Source: Halanaerobium kushneri (GTDB lineage Bacteria > Bacillota > Halanaerobiia > Halanaerobiales > Halanaerobiaceae). From it: a DNA stretch of 64,000 nucleotides. A program made the position numbers and the translations under genes. The stretch is taken from NCBI RefSeq assembly GCF_900156285.1, contig NZ_FTNC01000004.1, positions 62,001 through 126,000 of the forward strand, given 5' to 3'. This document shows, in pieces, positions 47,913 through 56,475 of this stretch. Under the pieces are notes generated by a model. It had not been told where the DNA came from. It saw only the letters and a list, made by a program, of their open reading frames with translations, and made no database searches. Every line of letters begins with the position of its first letter. Within the stretch, counting starts at the first letter, position 1.

Positions 47913-48840
47913 GATATTTAGAGAATTTGGAATTTTAGTAGCTCTTTTTGCAATGGTAATTATATTTACAGCCCTAAACCCTATTTATATTAGTTTTAAT
48001 AACATAATAGATATTATTCAACAGAGTGCAATAAATGGACTGATAGCAATAGGTATTACTTTTGCTATTTTGACAGCTGGGATTGACTTGTCAGTTGGAT
48101 CTACCCTTGCAATAGTTATTGTTGTGGTAGGTAAATTTTTAACCTCTGGTTTAAATCCAATTATTGCTATATTCATTGGAATTTTAATAGGATTTTTATT
48201 AGGGGTATTTAATGGTCTTTTAATAACAAAACTGAAAATACAACCATTTGTAGCAACATTAGGAACCATGAGTGTCTATAGAGGAATAGCTTATGTAATA
48301 ACAGGTGGTTGGCCCGTTTTGAATATGCCTAGAGATTTCAGAAACTTAGTAAGTGGAAGAGTATTCAATATTATTCCAATCCCGATATTTATATTAATTG
48401 GCTTTGCTATAATTACCCATATATTATTAAATCACACTAGATTTGGTACTTATGTTTATTCAATAGGAGGTAATGAGGAAGCAACCAGATTGTCAGGTGT
48501 AAACGTTGAAAAAAATAAAGTTTTAGCTTATGGATTGGTTGGTGTTGGAGCAGCATTAGCTGCATTGGTATTATTAGCTAGATTAGGAACAGGTGAGCCA
48601 ACAGCTGGACAGGGATATGAGTTAGATGCAATTGCTGCAGCTGCAATTGGTGGAACCAGCCTGGCTGGAGGTAAAGGTAGTGTTTTAGGTACCTTTTTAG
48701 GTGCAATATTATTATCAGCCTTAAAAGTTGGATTAATAGTTACTGGTGTAGATACATTTTGGCAATTCATTGCTACAGGTAGTATAATTATAATTGCTGT
48801 TTATCTTGAACATGTACAATCTCAATTATATAAAAAGTAA
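47890..48840 (+). CDS. Sugar ABC transporter permease, RbsC type
   Basis: A membrane protein of about 316 residues and some nine helices with the landmarks LTAGIDLSVGSTLAIV, LKIQPFVATLGTMSVYRG, GGNEEATRLSGVNV and AIAAAAIGGTSLAGG. I place the start at ATG 47890 behind GAGGGG, inside the end of the ATPase gene (23-base overlap); an ATG at 47851 would give a poorly hydrophobic extension. It completes the importer of operon 2. Confidence 0.92.
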   Translation: MLKIKKFKIFREFGILVALFAMVIIFTALNPIYISFNNIIDIIQQSAINGLIAIGITFAILTAGIDLSVGSTLAIVIVVVGKFLTSGLNPIIAIFIGILIGFLLGVFNGLLITKLKIQPFVATLGTMSVYRGIAYVITGGWPVLNMPRDFRNLVSGRVFNIIPIPIFILIGFAIITHILLNHTRFGTYVYSIGGNEEATRLSGVNVEKNKVLAYGLVGVGAALAALVLLARLGTGEPTAGQGYELDAIAAAAIGGTSLAGGKGSVLGTFLGAILLSALKVGLIVTGVDTFWQFIATGSIIIIAVYLEHVQSQLYKK

Positions 48841-48867
48841 TAAAAATTATAGAGAGGTTCGATAAAT

Positions 48868-49812
48868 ATGAAAAAAGATAATAGTATAGTGGTTATTGGA
48901 AGTTTGAATTATGATATTTTATTAAAACAAAAACGATTACCGAAATTGGGAGAGACATATACAGTAGATTCTGTAAAAACTGGTGGTGGTGGAGAAGGGG
49001 CTAATCAGGCTGTTCAATGTAGAAAAATGGGAATCGAAACATATATGTTAGGATCTGTAGGGAAAGATGTATTCGGTGATTACCTGGTTAATAAACTTAA
49101 AAATTATAATGTTAATATTGATTACATTAAAAGAAATTCTAAGATTACAGGGTTAGGGATTAATAATATATTAGATGATGGTAGTCTTTATGCTAATATT
49201 GTTCAGGGTGCTAATTTTTCATTAAAAAAAAATGACCTTGAGAAATTTGAAAATCAAATCAAAAAAAGTAAAGTAATGCTCTTGCAACTTGAGATTCCAA
49301 CTTCTATTGTTGAATTAGCTATTGATTTAGCTGCAAAACATGATTGCTATATTATATTAAATGCAGCACCAGCAAAAGAAGTTTCAAAAGACACTTTAAA
49401 AAAAGTTGATTGCTTGATAGTAAATGAAGTAGAGGCTTCCTATTATTGCAATAAAGATATTGAAGATATAAAATCTGCAATGGAAAAACATCATGAGTTA
49501 TTAAATATGATAAAAGAAGTTTTAATTATTACAATGGGAAGTAAGGGGTCCTGTCTTTTCTATGAAGATAATAAAATTCATATTCCAGCATTAAAAGTTA
49601 AAGCTGTTGACACTACTGGAGCTGGAGATACATTTGTTGGTGTTTTTGCATCTAAATTAATTGAAGGCTATAATTATGTAGAAGCTATAAAATATGCATC
49701 TGCAGCTTCCTCAATTACAGTTCAGAAACATGGGGCACAAGAAATTATGCCTTATAAATCAGATATTGATAATATTTTTAGCAATAATAAGTTTGAAATA
49801 AAAAAATATTAA
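48868..49812 (+). CDS. PfkB-family sugar kinase, ribokinase-like
   Basis: A 314-residue ribokinase-fold kinase. The N-terminal signature is GSLNYDILLKQKRLP and GGGGEGANQAVQCRKMG; the C-terminal signature DTTGAGDTFVGVF holds the catalytic Asp and anion hole. LNAAPAKEV and VNEVEA are typical of ribokinases. It phosphorylates the sugar delivered by the operon's transporter, perhaps after the TIM-barrel isomerase has acted. Ribose is the default guess, but other pentoses or ketohexoses are equally possible. Confidence 0.9.
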   Translation: MKKDNSIVVIGSLNYDILLKQKRLPKLGETYTVDSVKTGGGGEGANQAVQCRKMGIETYMLGSVGKDVFGDYLVNKLKNYNVNIDYIKRNSKITGLGINNILDDGSLYANIVQGANFSLKKNDLEKFENQIKKSKVMLLQLEIPTSIVELAIDLAAKHDCYIILNAAPAKEVSKDTLKKVDCLIVNEVEASYYCNKDIEDIKSAMEKHHELLNMIKEVLIITMGSKGSCLFYEDNKIHIPALKVKAVDTTGAGDTFVGVFASKLIEGYNYVEAIKYASAASSITVQKHGAQEIMPYKSDIDNIFSNNKFEIKKY

Positions 49813-49927
49813 CAAAAGTAATACAAAAATTATTGTGAAGTAATTAAATTTGACTAATTAATTTTTTATAAATGTCCTGATTATAATATTATTTGACATT
49901 CACAGGCAGTTAAGAAAGGATATAAAA

Positions 49928-50398
49928 ATGATAACTTTAAAAGATAAAATCAGAGAAATTACTGGAGCAGAAACTGATTTTGAGGTTCATCATATTTTTA
50001 AAGAGATAGTTACTAAGCAAACTGTTATTAATGAAAAAGAAGAAATAGTTGATTTGATTTTTATAAAGCGAAGTCATATAGATGATAGAGATACTGAATC
50101 ACCAGTTGAAAGCCCTGCTAAAATAATAGTAGCTACAACTTATGGATTGATTTTTGCAGAAGAAGGATTTAAGGAAATTACCGAAGATTATTATGGTTAC
50201 AAAATGAAAAACATATATTATGATAAGATAAGTAGTGCTGAACTTGATATTTGTATGCTGCAGGGGGAATTCAAAGTAGTTGCAAATTCTTCCAAAGAAC
50301 CTGAAATAAATATAAGTTTTAATACGGCTATATATTATGAAGAATTTGAAAAGATTTTTGAAATCATAAGAAAAAAGAGGATTGAATTTACCCAATAA
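49928..50398 (+). CDS. Possible bacterial PH-domain protein, function unknown
   Basis: A 156-residue soluble protein. The central part (KIIVATTYGLIFAEEG, then YDKISSAELDI with a GEFKVV strand and a final helix YYEEFEKIFEIIRK) has the strand pattern of YokE/bPH-type pleckstrin-homology-like domains: a ligand-free beta barrel closed by one helix. This is a guess from pattern, not a family match. It lies between the ribokinase-like and DeoR-type genes, 115 bases after the former and 47 before the latter. No signal peptide or membrane helix is present. Confidence 0.5.
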   Translation: MITLKDKIREITGAETDFEVHHIFKEIVTKQTVINEKEEIVDLIFIKRSHIDDRDTESPVESPAKIIVATTYGLIFAEEGFKEITEDYYGYKMKNIYYDKISSAELDICMLQGEFKVVANSSKEPEINISFNTAIYYEEFEKIFEIIRKKRIEFTQ

Positions 50399-50445
50399 AA
50401 CAATTATAATTATTATATAATAAAATAATATTTGGGGGTGTTAAT

Positions 50446-51189
50446 ATGATACCTTATGTTAGAAGAAAAAAAATATTGAATGATCTTAATAAAAATGAGC
50501 TTATATATATTGAAGATTTAATAAATAAGTTTTCAGAAGTGTCAGAATCAACAATTAGAAGGGATTTAAAACAACTAGAAGAAGATGGATATCTAGATTA
50601 TTTAAGTGGTGGGGCTGTAAAACTTAGAACTACCTCATATGATATGCCTTTGCAAAAAAAACAGGAACTTCATACTAAAGAGAAAAAAGCCATAGCTAGG
50701 TACGCAGCTTCTTTAGTACAGGAAGGAGAAGTCATATATATAGATTCAGGAACAACAACTCTGGAAATGATTGATTATCTAAAAGATAAAAAAATAAAAA
50801 TTGTTACTTCAAATACAGTTTTTATTAATAATATTCATGAGTATAAGTTTGATTGTATACTTTTAGGTGGAGAGATTTCTTCAGATTTAGGATCTGTTGG
50901 AGGTCCTATAACTGAAAGACAACTACAGGAATTATATTTTGACAAAGCTTTTATTGGAGCAAGTGGTTATTCTCTTGAAAGTGGAATAAATACACCCGAT
51001 ACTAGAGAAGCCACGAAAAAAAGAATTGTAAAAGAACACTCAAAAAAGACGTATGTCCTTGTTGATGGTTCGAAAGCCTATAAACAAACTTTTTGTAAAG
51101 CTTTTGATATTGATGAATGTGTTATTATTACTAATGAAGAAAACAGTATTTTAAAAGAAAATGCTGAATATGTAATAGTTGAAGATTAA
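50446..51189 (+). CDS. DeoR-family transcriptional regulator
   Basis: A 247-residue regulator. The N-terminal winged helix-turn-helix has the DeoR signature (EVSESTIRRDLKQLEEDGYL); the C-terminal domain binds phosphorylated sugars, with YIDSGTTTLEMIDYL, TSNTVFI, LLGGEISSDLGSVGG and KAFIGASGYSLESGINTPD as landmarks. As last gene of sugar operon 2 it likely represses the promoter at 44238 and is released by the kinase product. A GGGGG ribosome site precedes it, and a terminator follows. Confidence 0.93.
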   Translation: MIPYVRRKKILNDLNKNELIYIEDLINKFSEVSESTIRRDLKQLEEDGYLDYLSGGAVKLRTTSYDMPLQKKQELHTKEKKAIARYAASLVQEGEVIYIDSGTTTLEMIDYLKDKKIKIVTSNTVFINNIHEYKFDCILLGGEISSDLGSVGGPITERQLQELYFDKAFIGASGYSLESGINTPDTREATKKRIVKEHSKKTYVLVDGSKAYKQTFCKAFDIDECVIITNEENSILKENAEYVIVED

Positions 51190-51236
51190 ATTCAAATAAT
51201 ATTTCAGAAAATAAAAATTAATGACATATTAATTCT

Positions 51237-51269
51237 AAAGCCAGAGTTTATATTGCTTTGGCTTTTTTT
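51237..51269 (+). terminator. Terminator of sugar operon 2
   Basis: AAAGCCA (51237-51243) pairs with TGGCTTT (51259-51265), followed by more T. Confidence 0.75.
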
Positions 51270-51648
51270 GTTAAATAAAGAAAAAAATAAGCATAAAAAT
51301 AAATACTAAATATAACTACTAAAATTCCATCCTAACAGGAATAAAAAATCTTGACTTTTCAACCTTAATAATGTAATCTAAATACATGTAGGGATAATCG
51401 AATCAGAAGTGTTGATACCTAAAAGATCAGATGCTTTTCAAATTTTAATACTGGAAATTTGACTTAAATAACTCTAAATATTTTCTAAAAAAGGTCTTTT
51501 TTATTGTCGTCAGGTCACTTGATTTATGAACACTAACAGTTCACAAAGGCTGTCAGATCAATGAATTATAATTTTTCTCAAAAAATCCTTGACGATAATA
51601 GAAGTAGCTGTTATAATATTTATTGTTGCTTAAGAAAAGTAACAGCGT
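51270..51648. other. Intergenic region before tRNA-Arg
   Basis: About 380 bases without an open frame. It holds the tRNA promoter at 51589-51617; nothing else is recognisable. Confidence 0.55.
51589..51617 (+). promoter_or_regulatory. Promoter of tRNA-Arg
   Basis: TTGACG (51589-51594) and TATAAT (51612-51617), 17-base spacer with a TG extended -10. The block AGTAGCTGTTATAAT closely matches AGCAGCTGTTATAAT in the tadA promoter at 61316. Confidence 0.8.
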
Positions 51649-51725
<77 letters not shown>

Positions 51726-51792
51726 TTTAAAACATTAAGCCGTAGAAGAGATTGAAAAACGGTTATAATAATATATTTTAATTTCATTTAAG

Positions 51793-51825
51793 AAGAGCAG
51801 CTGGTTTTATGCCGGCTGCTCTTTT
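51793..51825. terminator. Terminator between tRNA-Arg and convergent gene
   Basis: AAGAGCAGCTGG pairs with CCGGCTGCTCTT, followed by T residues. It ends the tRNA transcript, and its A-rich left side may also serve the leftward gene at 51837. Confidence 0.85.
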
Positions 51826-51836
51826 TGCAATCTAAA

Positions 51837-52592
51837 TTATTCATATTTAATTTCCACATCATTTTCCTTTAATTTTTTGATATCTTTCATATCCTGGTCT
51901 TTGTCCCCAAGTTCCAGATTGTTATATCTGAGATTTACATAGTCACCAGAATTTATCCCGTTGTTTTTGACTAGTGGTGAAATATTTTCGATTTTATTGC
52001 CGCTTAAATCCAGATAATTGAGATTAATTAGATTCGATATTGGACTTAAATCTTTAATTATATTATAATTCCAGCCACCATCTTTCCACTTTCTACCCAG
52101 ATCTAAATATGTTAAAGAAGTTAGATTTTCTATCCCCTTTAAATTCTGAATTCCTTTTCCTGCAGCTTCCAATTTTTGAATATCATTAACCTCACTTTTA
52201 TATAATGGTCCAGATGGTTTATTTAATGCTTTTCTTACCGCTAATTCTAAACTTGAGTCATTAAAATTTACTATTTCAGTTTTTTTCTTAAAAACAGCAG
52301 TAATTGTTTTATTGCTGTCCATGGTGATCTCAACTGTTTCTTTTTCGCTTTCAAAATCACCTGTCCATTTAACGAAAGTTGAGTTATTACCAGCTTCTGC
52401 TGCAAGTGCTACTTTCTTTTCCGGAAGATATTTTGTCTTTTCTGGGTTTATATTTACCCTTCCATTTCCCTCAGCATTTACATTTAAATTGAATTCATCT
52501 TTTTGAGCATTAAAAAAGTTCCAACTTGTGGCTACCAGAATAAAAATTATTAATAATAAGAGACCAAACTTTTGTGATCTAGTTCCTAACAT
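51837..52592 (-). CDS. Membrane-anchored protein with bacterial-repeat and leucine-rich-repeat domains
   Basis: A 251-residue protein on the minus strand. One N-terminal hydrophobic helix (LLLIIFILVATSW) may be an uncleaved anchor or signal. Residues about 30-95 form an InlB-B/Flg_new-type bacterial repeat domain (NAEGNGRVNINPEKTKYLPE, FVKWTGDFES, DSNKTITAVFKK). The rest is leucine-rich repeats of the internalin type (LKGIENLTSLTYLDLG, LSPISNLINLNYLDLSGNKI). It is probably exported and faces the envelope or outside, with a role in protein binding. It may form an operon with the upstream membrane-protein gene (43-base gap). Confidence 0.75.
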   Translation of the reverse strand: MLGTRSQKFGLLLLIIFILVATSWNFFNAQKDEFNLNVNAEGNGRVNINPEKTKYLPEKKVALAAEAGNNSTFVKWTGDFESEKETVEITMDSNKTITAVFKKKTEIVNFNDSSLELAVRKALNKPSGPLYKSEVNDIQKLEAAGKGIQNLKGIENLTSLTYLDLGRKWKDGGWNYNIIKDLSPISNLINLNYLDLSGNKIENISPLVKNNGINSGDYVNLRYNNLELGDKDQDMKDIKKLKENDVEIKYE

Positions 52593-52634
52593 TTTATCAA
52601 CTCCAGAATAATATTTGATAATAATTAACAGTTT

Positions 52635-53414
52635 TTACGAATTTACTTTTTCAGGAATAGATCCAGTAGTATTCATATATGAAGATATTTCTTCTGGCAT
52701 TTTTACCTCACTATATATTAAATAAAGATAAATTATCAAAACAGAAATACTCGAAAACAAACCCGAATAATTTCCCCAGGCTGGGTTTATTAAGCTTTCA
52801 ACTGGAAATCCAAAAAAAGTTAGCAAGGTATATGCTAATAAGATAAAAACCAAATTTATTAAAACTCGCCTGTGTGATCCCCTGGGACCATTACCATTCT
52901 TTTCCGATAAGGACTTTATTTTAACACCTTTAATTTTCCCGATAAATTTTACATCCTTCAGCGATTTACTTGTATGAAGTAAATTGACTACTGCTCCATC
53001 ATTTTTTTCTAAAAAATCGAATGATAAAATAACTTCATTTTCATTTTGCTGTTCAATCTCAAAATTAATTGAATTAGAGGTGGTGGTGACAATCTCTTTA
53101 TCCAGAATCTTTCCTTTAGGAAAAACAACTCTCAATTTTTCTGTTTGAGAAATATCATTTTTATTAATTACTTCACCACCGTTATTCCAGAAGGCAACAT
53201 TAGTTGAAAAAACATTTGACACAGGTTTATCTTTATAGTAAACTTCCAGTCCTCCAATTTTATTGTATAAGTCACCGATTAAATTGATACTCCGAATACA
53301 AAACATAGGTTTCTTTTCTTTCTTGGATCTTAAGAACAAATATATACTTACAACTGCTAAAATAAAACTCAATAAACCAAATAAAGCAGAAAACTCCTCG
53401 ATAAGTGCCAGCAT
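52635..53414 (-). CDS. Membrane protein of unknown function
   Basis: A 259-residue protein, not recognised. It has one hydrophobic helix at the N-terminus (FGLLSFILAVVSIYLFL), a soluble middle of about 140 residues that looks beta-rich, and two further helices near residues 185-205 and 215-240. The start ATG at 53414 has a good GAGGTG site. The middle part could be an extracytoplasmic or cytoplasmic sensor fold; orientation cannot be told. It lies upstream of the leucine-rich-repeat gene in the same direction. Confidence 0.6.
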   Translation of the reverse strand: MLALIEEFSALFGLLSFILAVVSIYLFLRSKKEKKPMFCIRSINLIGDLYNKIGGLEVYYKDKPVSNVFSTNVAFWNNGGEVINKNDISQTEKLRVVFPKGKILDKEIVTTTSNSINFEIEQQNENEVILSFDFLEKNDGAVVNLLHTSKSLKDVKFIGKIKGVKIKSLSEKNGNGPRGSHRRVLINLVFILLAYTLLTFFGFPVESLINPAWGNYSGLFSSISVLIIYLYLIYSEVKMPEEISSYMNTTGSIPEKVNS

Positions 53415-53645
53415 ATTTTCACCTCAAAATTTAATTTGTACTGTATATTTATAATAAAGGTTTAAGATTAAATTGAGCTTAGATATTCATTATAATTCGA
53501 TTATTTTAGCAGCGGCTAAAAATAAAATTCGAGTTAGTTTGGAGATTGTGCTGGTAAAATTATAATATAAAAATAAAATATTGCATAATAGTAAACTCTA
53601 ATAATTAATGTGAAATCATACGCAACTAAAGGGGGAGAGCAGAAT

Positions 53646-54422
53646 ATGAAGTTTTTAAAAAGTTCAAAATACTGGGCTCTGGTTTTGGGGGTAATTATTG
53701 GACTGTTTTTCCTGACTGGGTGTTCTAATGATGCAACAGATACTCTGGCAACAGAAAAATATGATGTTAATTTTACTGTAGTTGATAAAATGAGTACTTA
53801 TCCAGTTAGCGGTGCTGAAATAACTCTGGCTGGAGAGAAAGAAATCACAAATTTGGATGGTAAAGTTTCTTTTAAAAGGGAAGACGGTAGCTATGATTAT
53901 AATGTTAAAGCAATAAGATATAATCAACTGCAGGGTAAAATTGTTGTTAATGGTGAAAATACATTTAAAGACCTTGAATTAGAAATTACAGCTTCTGGTG
54001 ATGATGGAGATAGTATTCCAGCAGAAGATATAACTCCTCCTGTTTTTCAGAATTTATATGCAGTTGTAGGAGGCAGTGTTTATGGGGTTGTAGATCCAGA
54101 AATTAATATTAAAAAAATTACCGAAAGTGATCAGTGTGTAATTTTACATTTTAGTGAACCGGTTATTTTTGGAAGCTTTGACCGATTAGAGGATTTCGAG
54201 ATACAAATTATTGCTGATGATTCGGAAAAATCGGTCAATATAAAAAGTTTTGCCGAAGTTTCTAATTATCCGGATTATTTAGTAATAGAAATTGAAGCAA
54301 TCGAAAAAACTGGAGTTATTATTAAAGTAACTATTAGTAATAGTGGTCGTCAAAAAATATCTGATCTGGCAAATAATCTTTTAGAAGAGGTTCCAGAATT
54401 TCAAACTGTAAATATTTTATAA
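53646..54422 (+). CDS. Lipoprotein with carboxypeptidase-regulatory-like domain
   Basis: A 258-residue exported lipoprotein. The signal ends in LTGC with the lipidated Cys near residue 26. Residues about 45-115 resemble a CarboxypepD_reg/Cna-B-like beta sandwich (VDKMSTYPVSGAEITLAG, TNLDGKVSFKREDGSYDYNV), a fold common in surface and usher-associated proteins. The remaining C-terminal half, with VILHFSEPVIFGSF, looks like a Big_5-type bacterial Ig domain. ATG 53646 follows GGGGGAG; an in-frame GTG at 53610 lies upstream of that site. It precedes the surface-appendage operon but has its own transcription, since a promoter lies behind it. Confidence 0.7.
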   Translation: MKFLKSSKYWALVLGVIIGLFFLTGCSNDATDTLATEKYDVNFTVVDKMSTYPVSGAEITLAGEKEITNLDGKVSFKREDGSYDYNVKAIRYNQLQGKIVVNGENTFKDLELEITASGDDGDSIPAEDITPPVFQNLYAVVGGSVYGVVDPEINIKKITESDQCVILHFSEPVIFGSFDRLEDFEIQIIADDSEKSVNIKSFAEVSNYPDYLVIEIEAIEKTGVIIKVTISNSGRQKISDLANNLLEEVPEFQTVNIL

Positions 54423-54471
54423 GTTAATTATAAAAATTTATATAAATTTTAACAAAAAATGAAAAAAGCTA

Positions 54472-54500
54472 TTGACAACCTTTCTCAACAGGAATATAAT
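54472..54500 (+). promoter_or_regulatory. Strong promoter of the appendage operon
   Basis: Consensus TTGACA (54472-54477) and TATAAT (54495-54500) with a 17-base spacer. It would start a transcript near 54507 with a leader of about 335 bases that contains a riboswitch. Confidence 0.85.
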
Positions 54501-54606
54501 GTAACCAGAAGAAAGAAGATTGTTAATTTTGTTTATTTAAACAATTTTGTTATAAAAAGTTTTAATTTCTAAATTTGTAGTGGAAAATTTAAAAGTAACA
54601 AAACAA

Positions 54607-54684
54607 TAAAGGAAGCTATGACCATCTGTTTTTCGATATGGACACCTTATAACAGATGCGAGCCAATGGTGTAACCGACCCTTA
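54607..54684 (+). ncRNA. c-di-GMP-II riboswitch
   Basis: It matches the architecture of the class II c-di-GMP aptamer. P1 pairs TAAAGG (54607-54612) with CCCTTA (54679-54684). Inside it lie an AAGC purine stretch, the hairpin CATCTGTT/AACAGATG (54623-54630 with 54651-54658), the pseudoknot ACACC/GGTGT (54642-54646 with 54668-54672) and the invariant GTAACCGA core. The last bases are shared with the terminator that follows, so ligand binding should block termination. It controls the DUF4402 subunit gene at 54842. Confidence 0.88.
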
Positions 54685-54697
54685 GGGGCCGGTTTTT
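54673..54697 (+). terminator. c-di-GMP-II expression-platform terminator
   Basis: AACCG-CCC pairs with GGG-CCGGTT around TTAG, followed by five T. Its left arm contains CCCTTA, the 3' strand of the aptamer's P1 helix; the two structures exclude each other. Confidence 0.85.
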
Positions 54698-54728
54698 GCT
54701 TTTTATAGAGAAAAAATATTAAATTTTC

Positions 54729-54786
54729 ATTGCTCAGTCTTTAAAGCAGTTAACTGCTTTAAAAACGCAAAAATTATATTTTGCGT
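54729..54786 (+). other. Hairpins in appendage-operon leader
   Basis: Downstream of the riboswitch are a palindrome TAAAGCAGTTAACTGCTTTA and a hairpin AACGCAAAA/TTTTGCGTT. They may stabilise the highly expressed subunit mRNA or act as operators. Function unknown. Confidence 0.45.
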
Positions 54787-54841
54787 TAGATAACAATTGT
54801 TTGTTGACTTATTTGTACACTTTAAGAAGGAGGTATATATT

Positions 54842-55432
54842 ATGAAAAATGCTGGTAAAATAATTCTTATTGTGGTGGTAGCGATTTTATTTTTTGGTTC
54901 ATCGGTACAGGCTCAACTAGATGCAAGTGAGGATGTTAATGTATATGCCGAAATATTAGATACAATTACAATTGATCCAGGTGATATGGGTGTTCAGGAT
55001 ATGGACTTTAGTTTTGGTACTTCTCCTACTGGAGGAAATGCAAGAATAATTTTAGGAACTGATGGAAGTCTAACAGTTGATGCTGATTCAGGTGCAAATA
55101 TTTTCTGGAATGATACTGGAACACCAGCAGTTGTTCAGGTTGGTGGAACTCCTGATCGTGCCTATGTAGTAAGTATTGAAGATTTTGAAGTAACTCCCAG
55201 TCAGTCTACCAGCTCAGGTGATGTGTCCATTGCTCTGGCTGACAGTGTATCTGGAGATTCTTTAACTGTAGATCAATTCCTGGTAGAAGGAACAAATATA
55301 GTGGATAGTGCCTTTAGTCTCGACGGCGATGGTTTTGATGAACTTACTATTGGAGCTGTTCTGACAGTGACAGATGGTATTTCTGTTGGCAACTATACTG
55401 GTCAGTTTAGCTTAACAGTTGCTTATGAATAA
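54842..55432 (+). CDS. DUF4402 major surface (pilin-like) subunit
   Basis: A 196-residue secreted protein behind a superb AAGGAGG site. A signal peptide (MKNAGKIILIVVVAILFFG) is cleaved near VQAQ. The mature part has the DUF4402 pattern: LDTITIDPGDMGVQDMDFSFG, a central VDADSG stretch, YVVSIEDF and the closing GAVLTVTD...GNYTGQFSLTVAYE strands. DUF4402 proteins are beta-sandwich subunits found with chaperone/usher-type genes. As the first gene after the riboswitch, small and followed by a terminator, it is the likely bulk subunit of a surface fibre. It is exported over the inner membrane and presumably guided by the chaperone encoded next. Confidence 0.85.
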   Translation: MKNAGKIILIVVVAILFFGSSVQAQLDASEDVNVYAEILDTITIDPGDMGVQDMDFSFGTSPTGGNARIILGTDGSLTVDADSGANIFWNDTGTPAVVQVGGTPDRAYVVSIEDFEVTPSQSTSSGDVSIALADSVSGDSLTVDQFLVEGTNIVDSAFSLDGDGFDELTIGAVLTVTDGISVGNYTGQFSLTVAYE

Positions 55433-55448
55433 TAAAATTAAGCATAAA

Positions 55449-55480
55449 GGGGCCAGATTTGATTTCTGGTCCCAATTTTA
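55449..55480 (+). terminator. Hairpin after major subunit gene
   Basis: GGGGCCAGA pairs with TCTGGTCCC, then AATTTTAA. A leaky terminator here would give more subunit than chaperone and usher. Confidence 0.7.
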
Positions 55481-55578
55481 ACTTTAAATTTTTTCTTCCC
55501 AGCTGCAGAATAGAATTTTCTGCCAGCTAAAGCTAAAGGTATATTCGTTTTAGTGGAAGAGCTAAGGGGGGTTATACT

Positions 55579-56445
55579 TTGGATATTACAAAAGTAAGAA
55601 TAAAAGCAATAAATTATTATGTTTTATCATTAATATTTTTGATTATCTTATTAAGTTTGACTCTAGAAGTGGAGGCAAATGTAACTGTCAATCCTACCCG
55701 TCTTATTTTAGAAAACGGACAAAGATCAGCAACGATTAAATTAATCAACCCTGACCAGGAAACAGCCACTTATAGAATTTCTTTGATTAACCTGGAGATG
55801 AAACAAACAGGTGATATAGAAGAACTTGCTATTGCCGATAATAGAGAAGAAAGAATTGAATCCCATTTTGCCAGAGATTTGATTCGTTATTCTCCCCGAC
55901 AGGTTGTTCTTCCTCCGAGACAGGCTCAGGTTGTTAGAATCCAATTAATGATTCCACCCGACCTGAATTCTGGAGAATATAGAGCTCACATGCTGTTTCA
56001 GGAGATTCCGGATCAGGGTGAGCAGGGAAATGGAGATAACGCTGAAACAGGAATCAATATAGCCTTAAAAACGGTTTATGGGGTTTCTATTCCAATTATT
56101 ATTCGTCATGGTGAAACCGGGGCTGAATTAGAAATTACAGATCTAGAGCTAAGTAACAACCTGGAGACAAAAATACCAGAACTTGCTCTGACTATTATAA
56201 GAACCGGTAATCAGTCTGAATATGGAGATATTGAAGTTAGCTATTTTGATGATAGTGGAGAAAAGAAATTAGTCGGTGCAATTAGAGGAACAGCTATTTA
56301 TACTGATATTGAGAAAAGAAAGTATAAAATAAGCCTTAAAAATATCGACAGTTTAAATCTTGACAAAGGAGTTCTGGAGGTTATTTATAAAAAAATATCC
56401 GCAGAGGGAGGAGAAATTCTGGCCAGAAATGAATTAAAACTTTGA
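55579..56445 (+). CDS. PapD-like fimbrial chaperone
   Basis: A 288-residue exported protein. After a signal helix the mature part starts VTVNPTRLILENGQRSATIKL, the Ig-like strand pattern of archaic/alternate fimbrial chaperones, and continues with RYSPRQVVLPPRQAQVVRI and SGEYRAHMLFQE, the conserved second half of domain 1. Such chaperones hold pilus subunits in the periplasm by donor-strand complementation and deliver them to an outer-membrane usher, so the gene implies a diderm cell. The start is TTG 55579 with AAGGGGGG before it. It lies between the DUF4402 subunit and usher genes. Confidence 0.85.
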   Translation: MDITKVRIKAINYYVLSLIFLIILLSLTLEVEANVTVNPTRLILENGQRSATIKLINPDQETATYRISLINLEMKQTGDIEELAIADNREERIESHFARDLIRYSPRQVVLPPRQAQVVRIQLMIPPDLNSGEYRAHMLFQEIPDQGEQGNGDNAETGINIALKTVYGVSIPIIIRHGETGAELEITDLELSNNLETKIPELALTIIRTGNQSEYGDIEVSYFDDSGEKKLVGAIRGTAIYTDIEKRKYKISLKNIDSLNLDKGVLEVIYKKISAEGGEILARNELKL

Positions 56446-56475
56446 TCTTGCTTTTAAAGTGAGGTGTTATCACAA

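Noticed and set aside
51349-51560. Possible structured RNA before tRNA-Arg
   Set aside because: Some short complementarities, but no known motif, no terminator or gene directly controlled by it.
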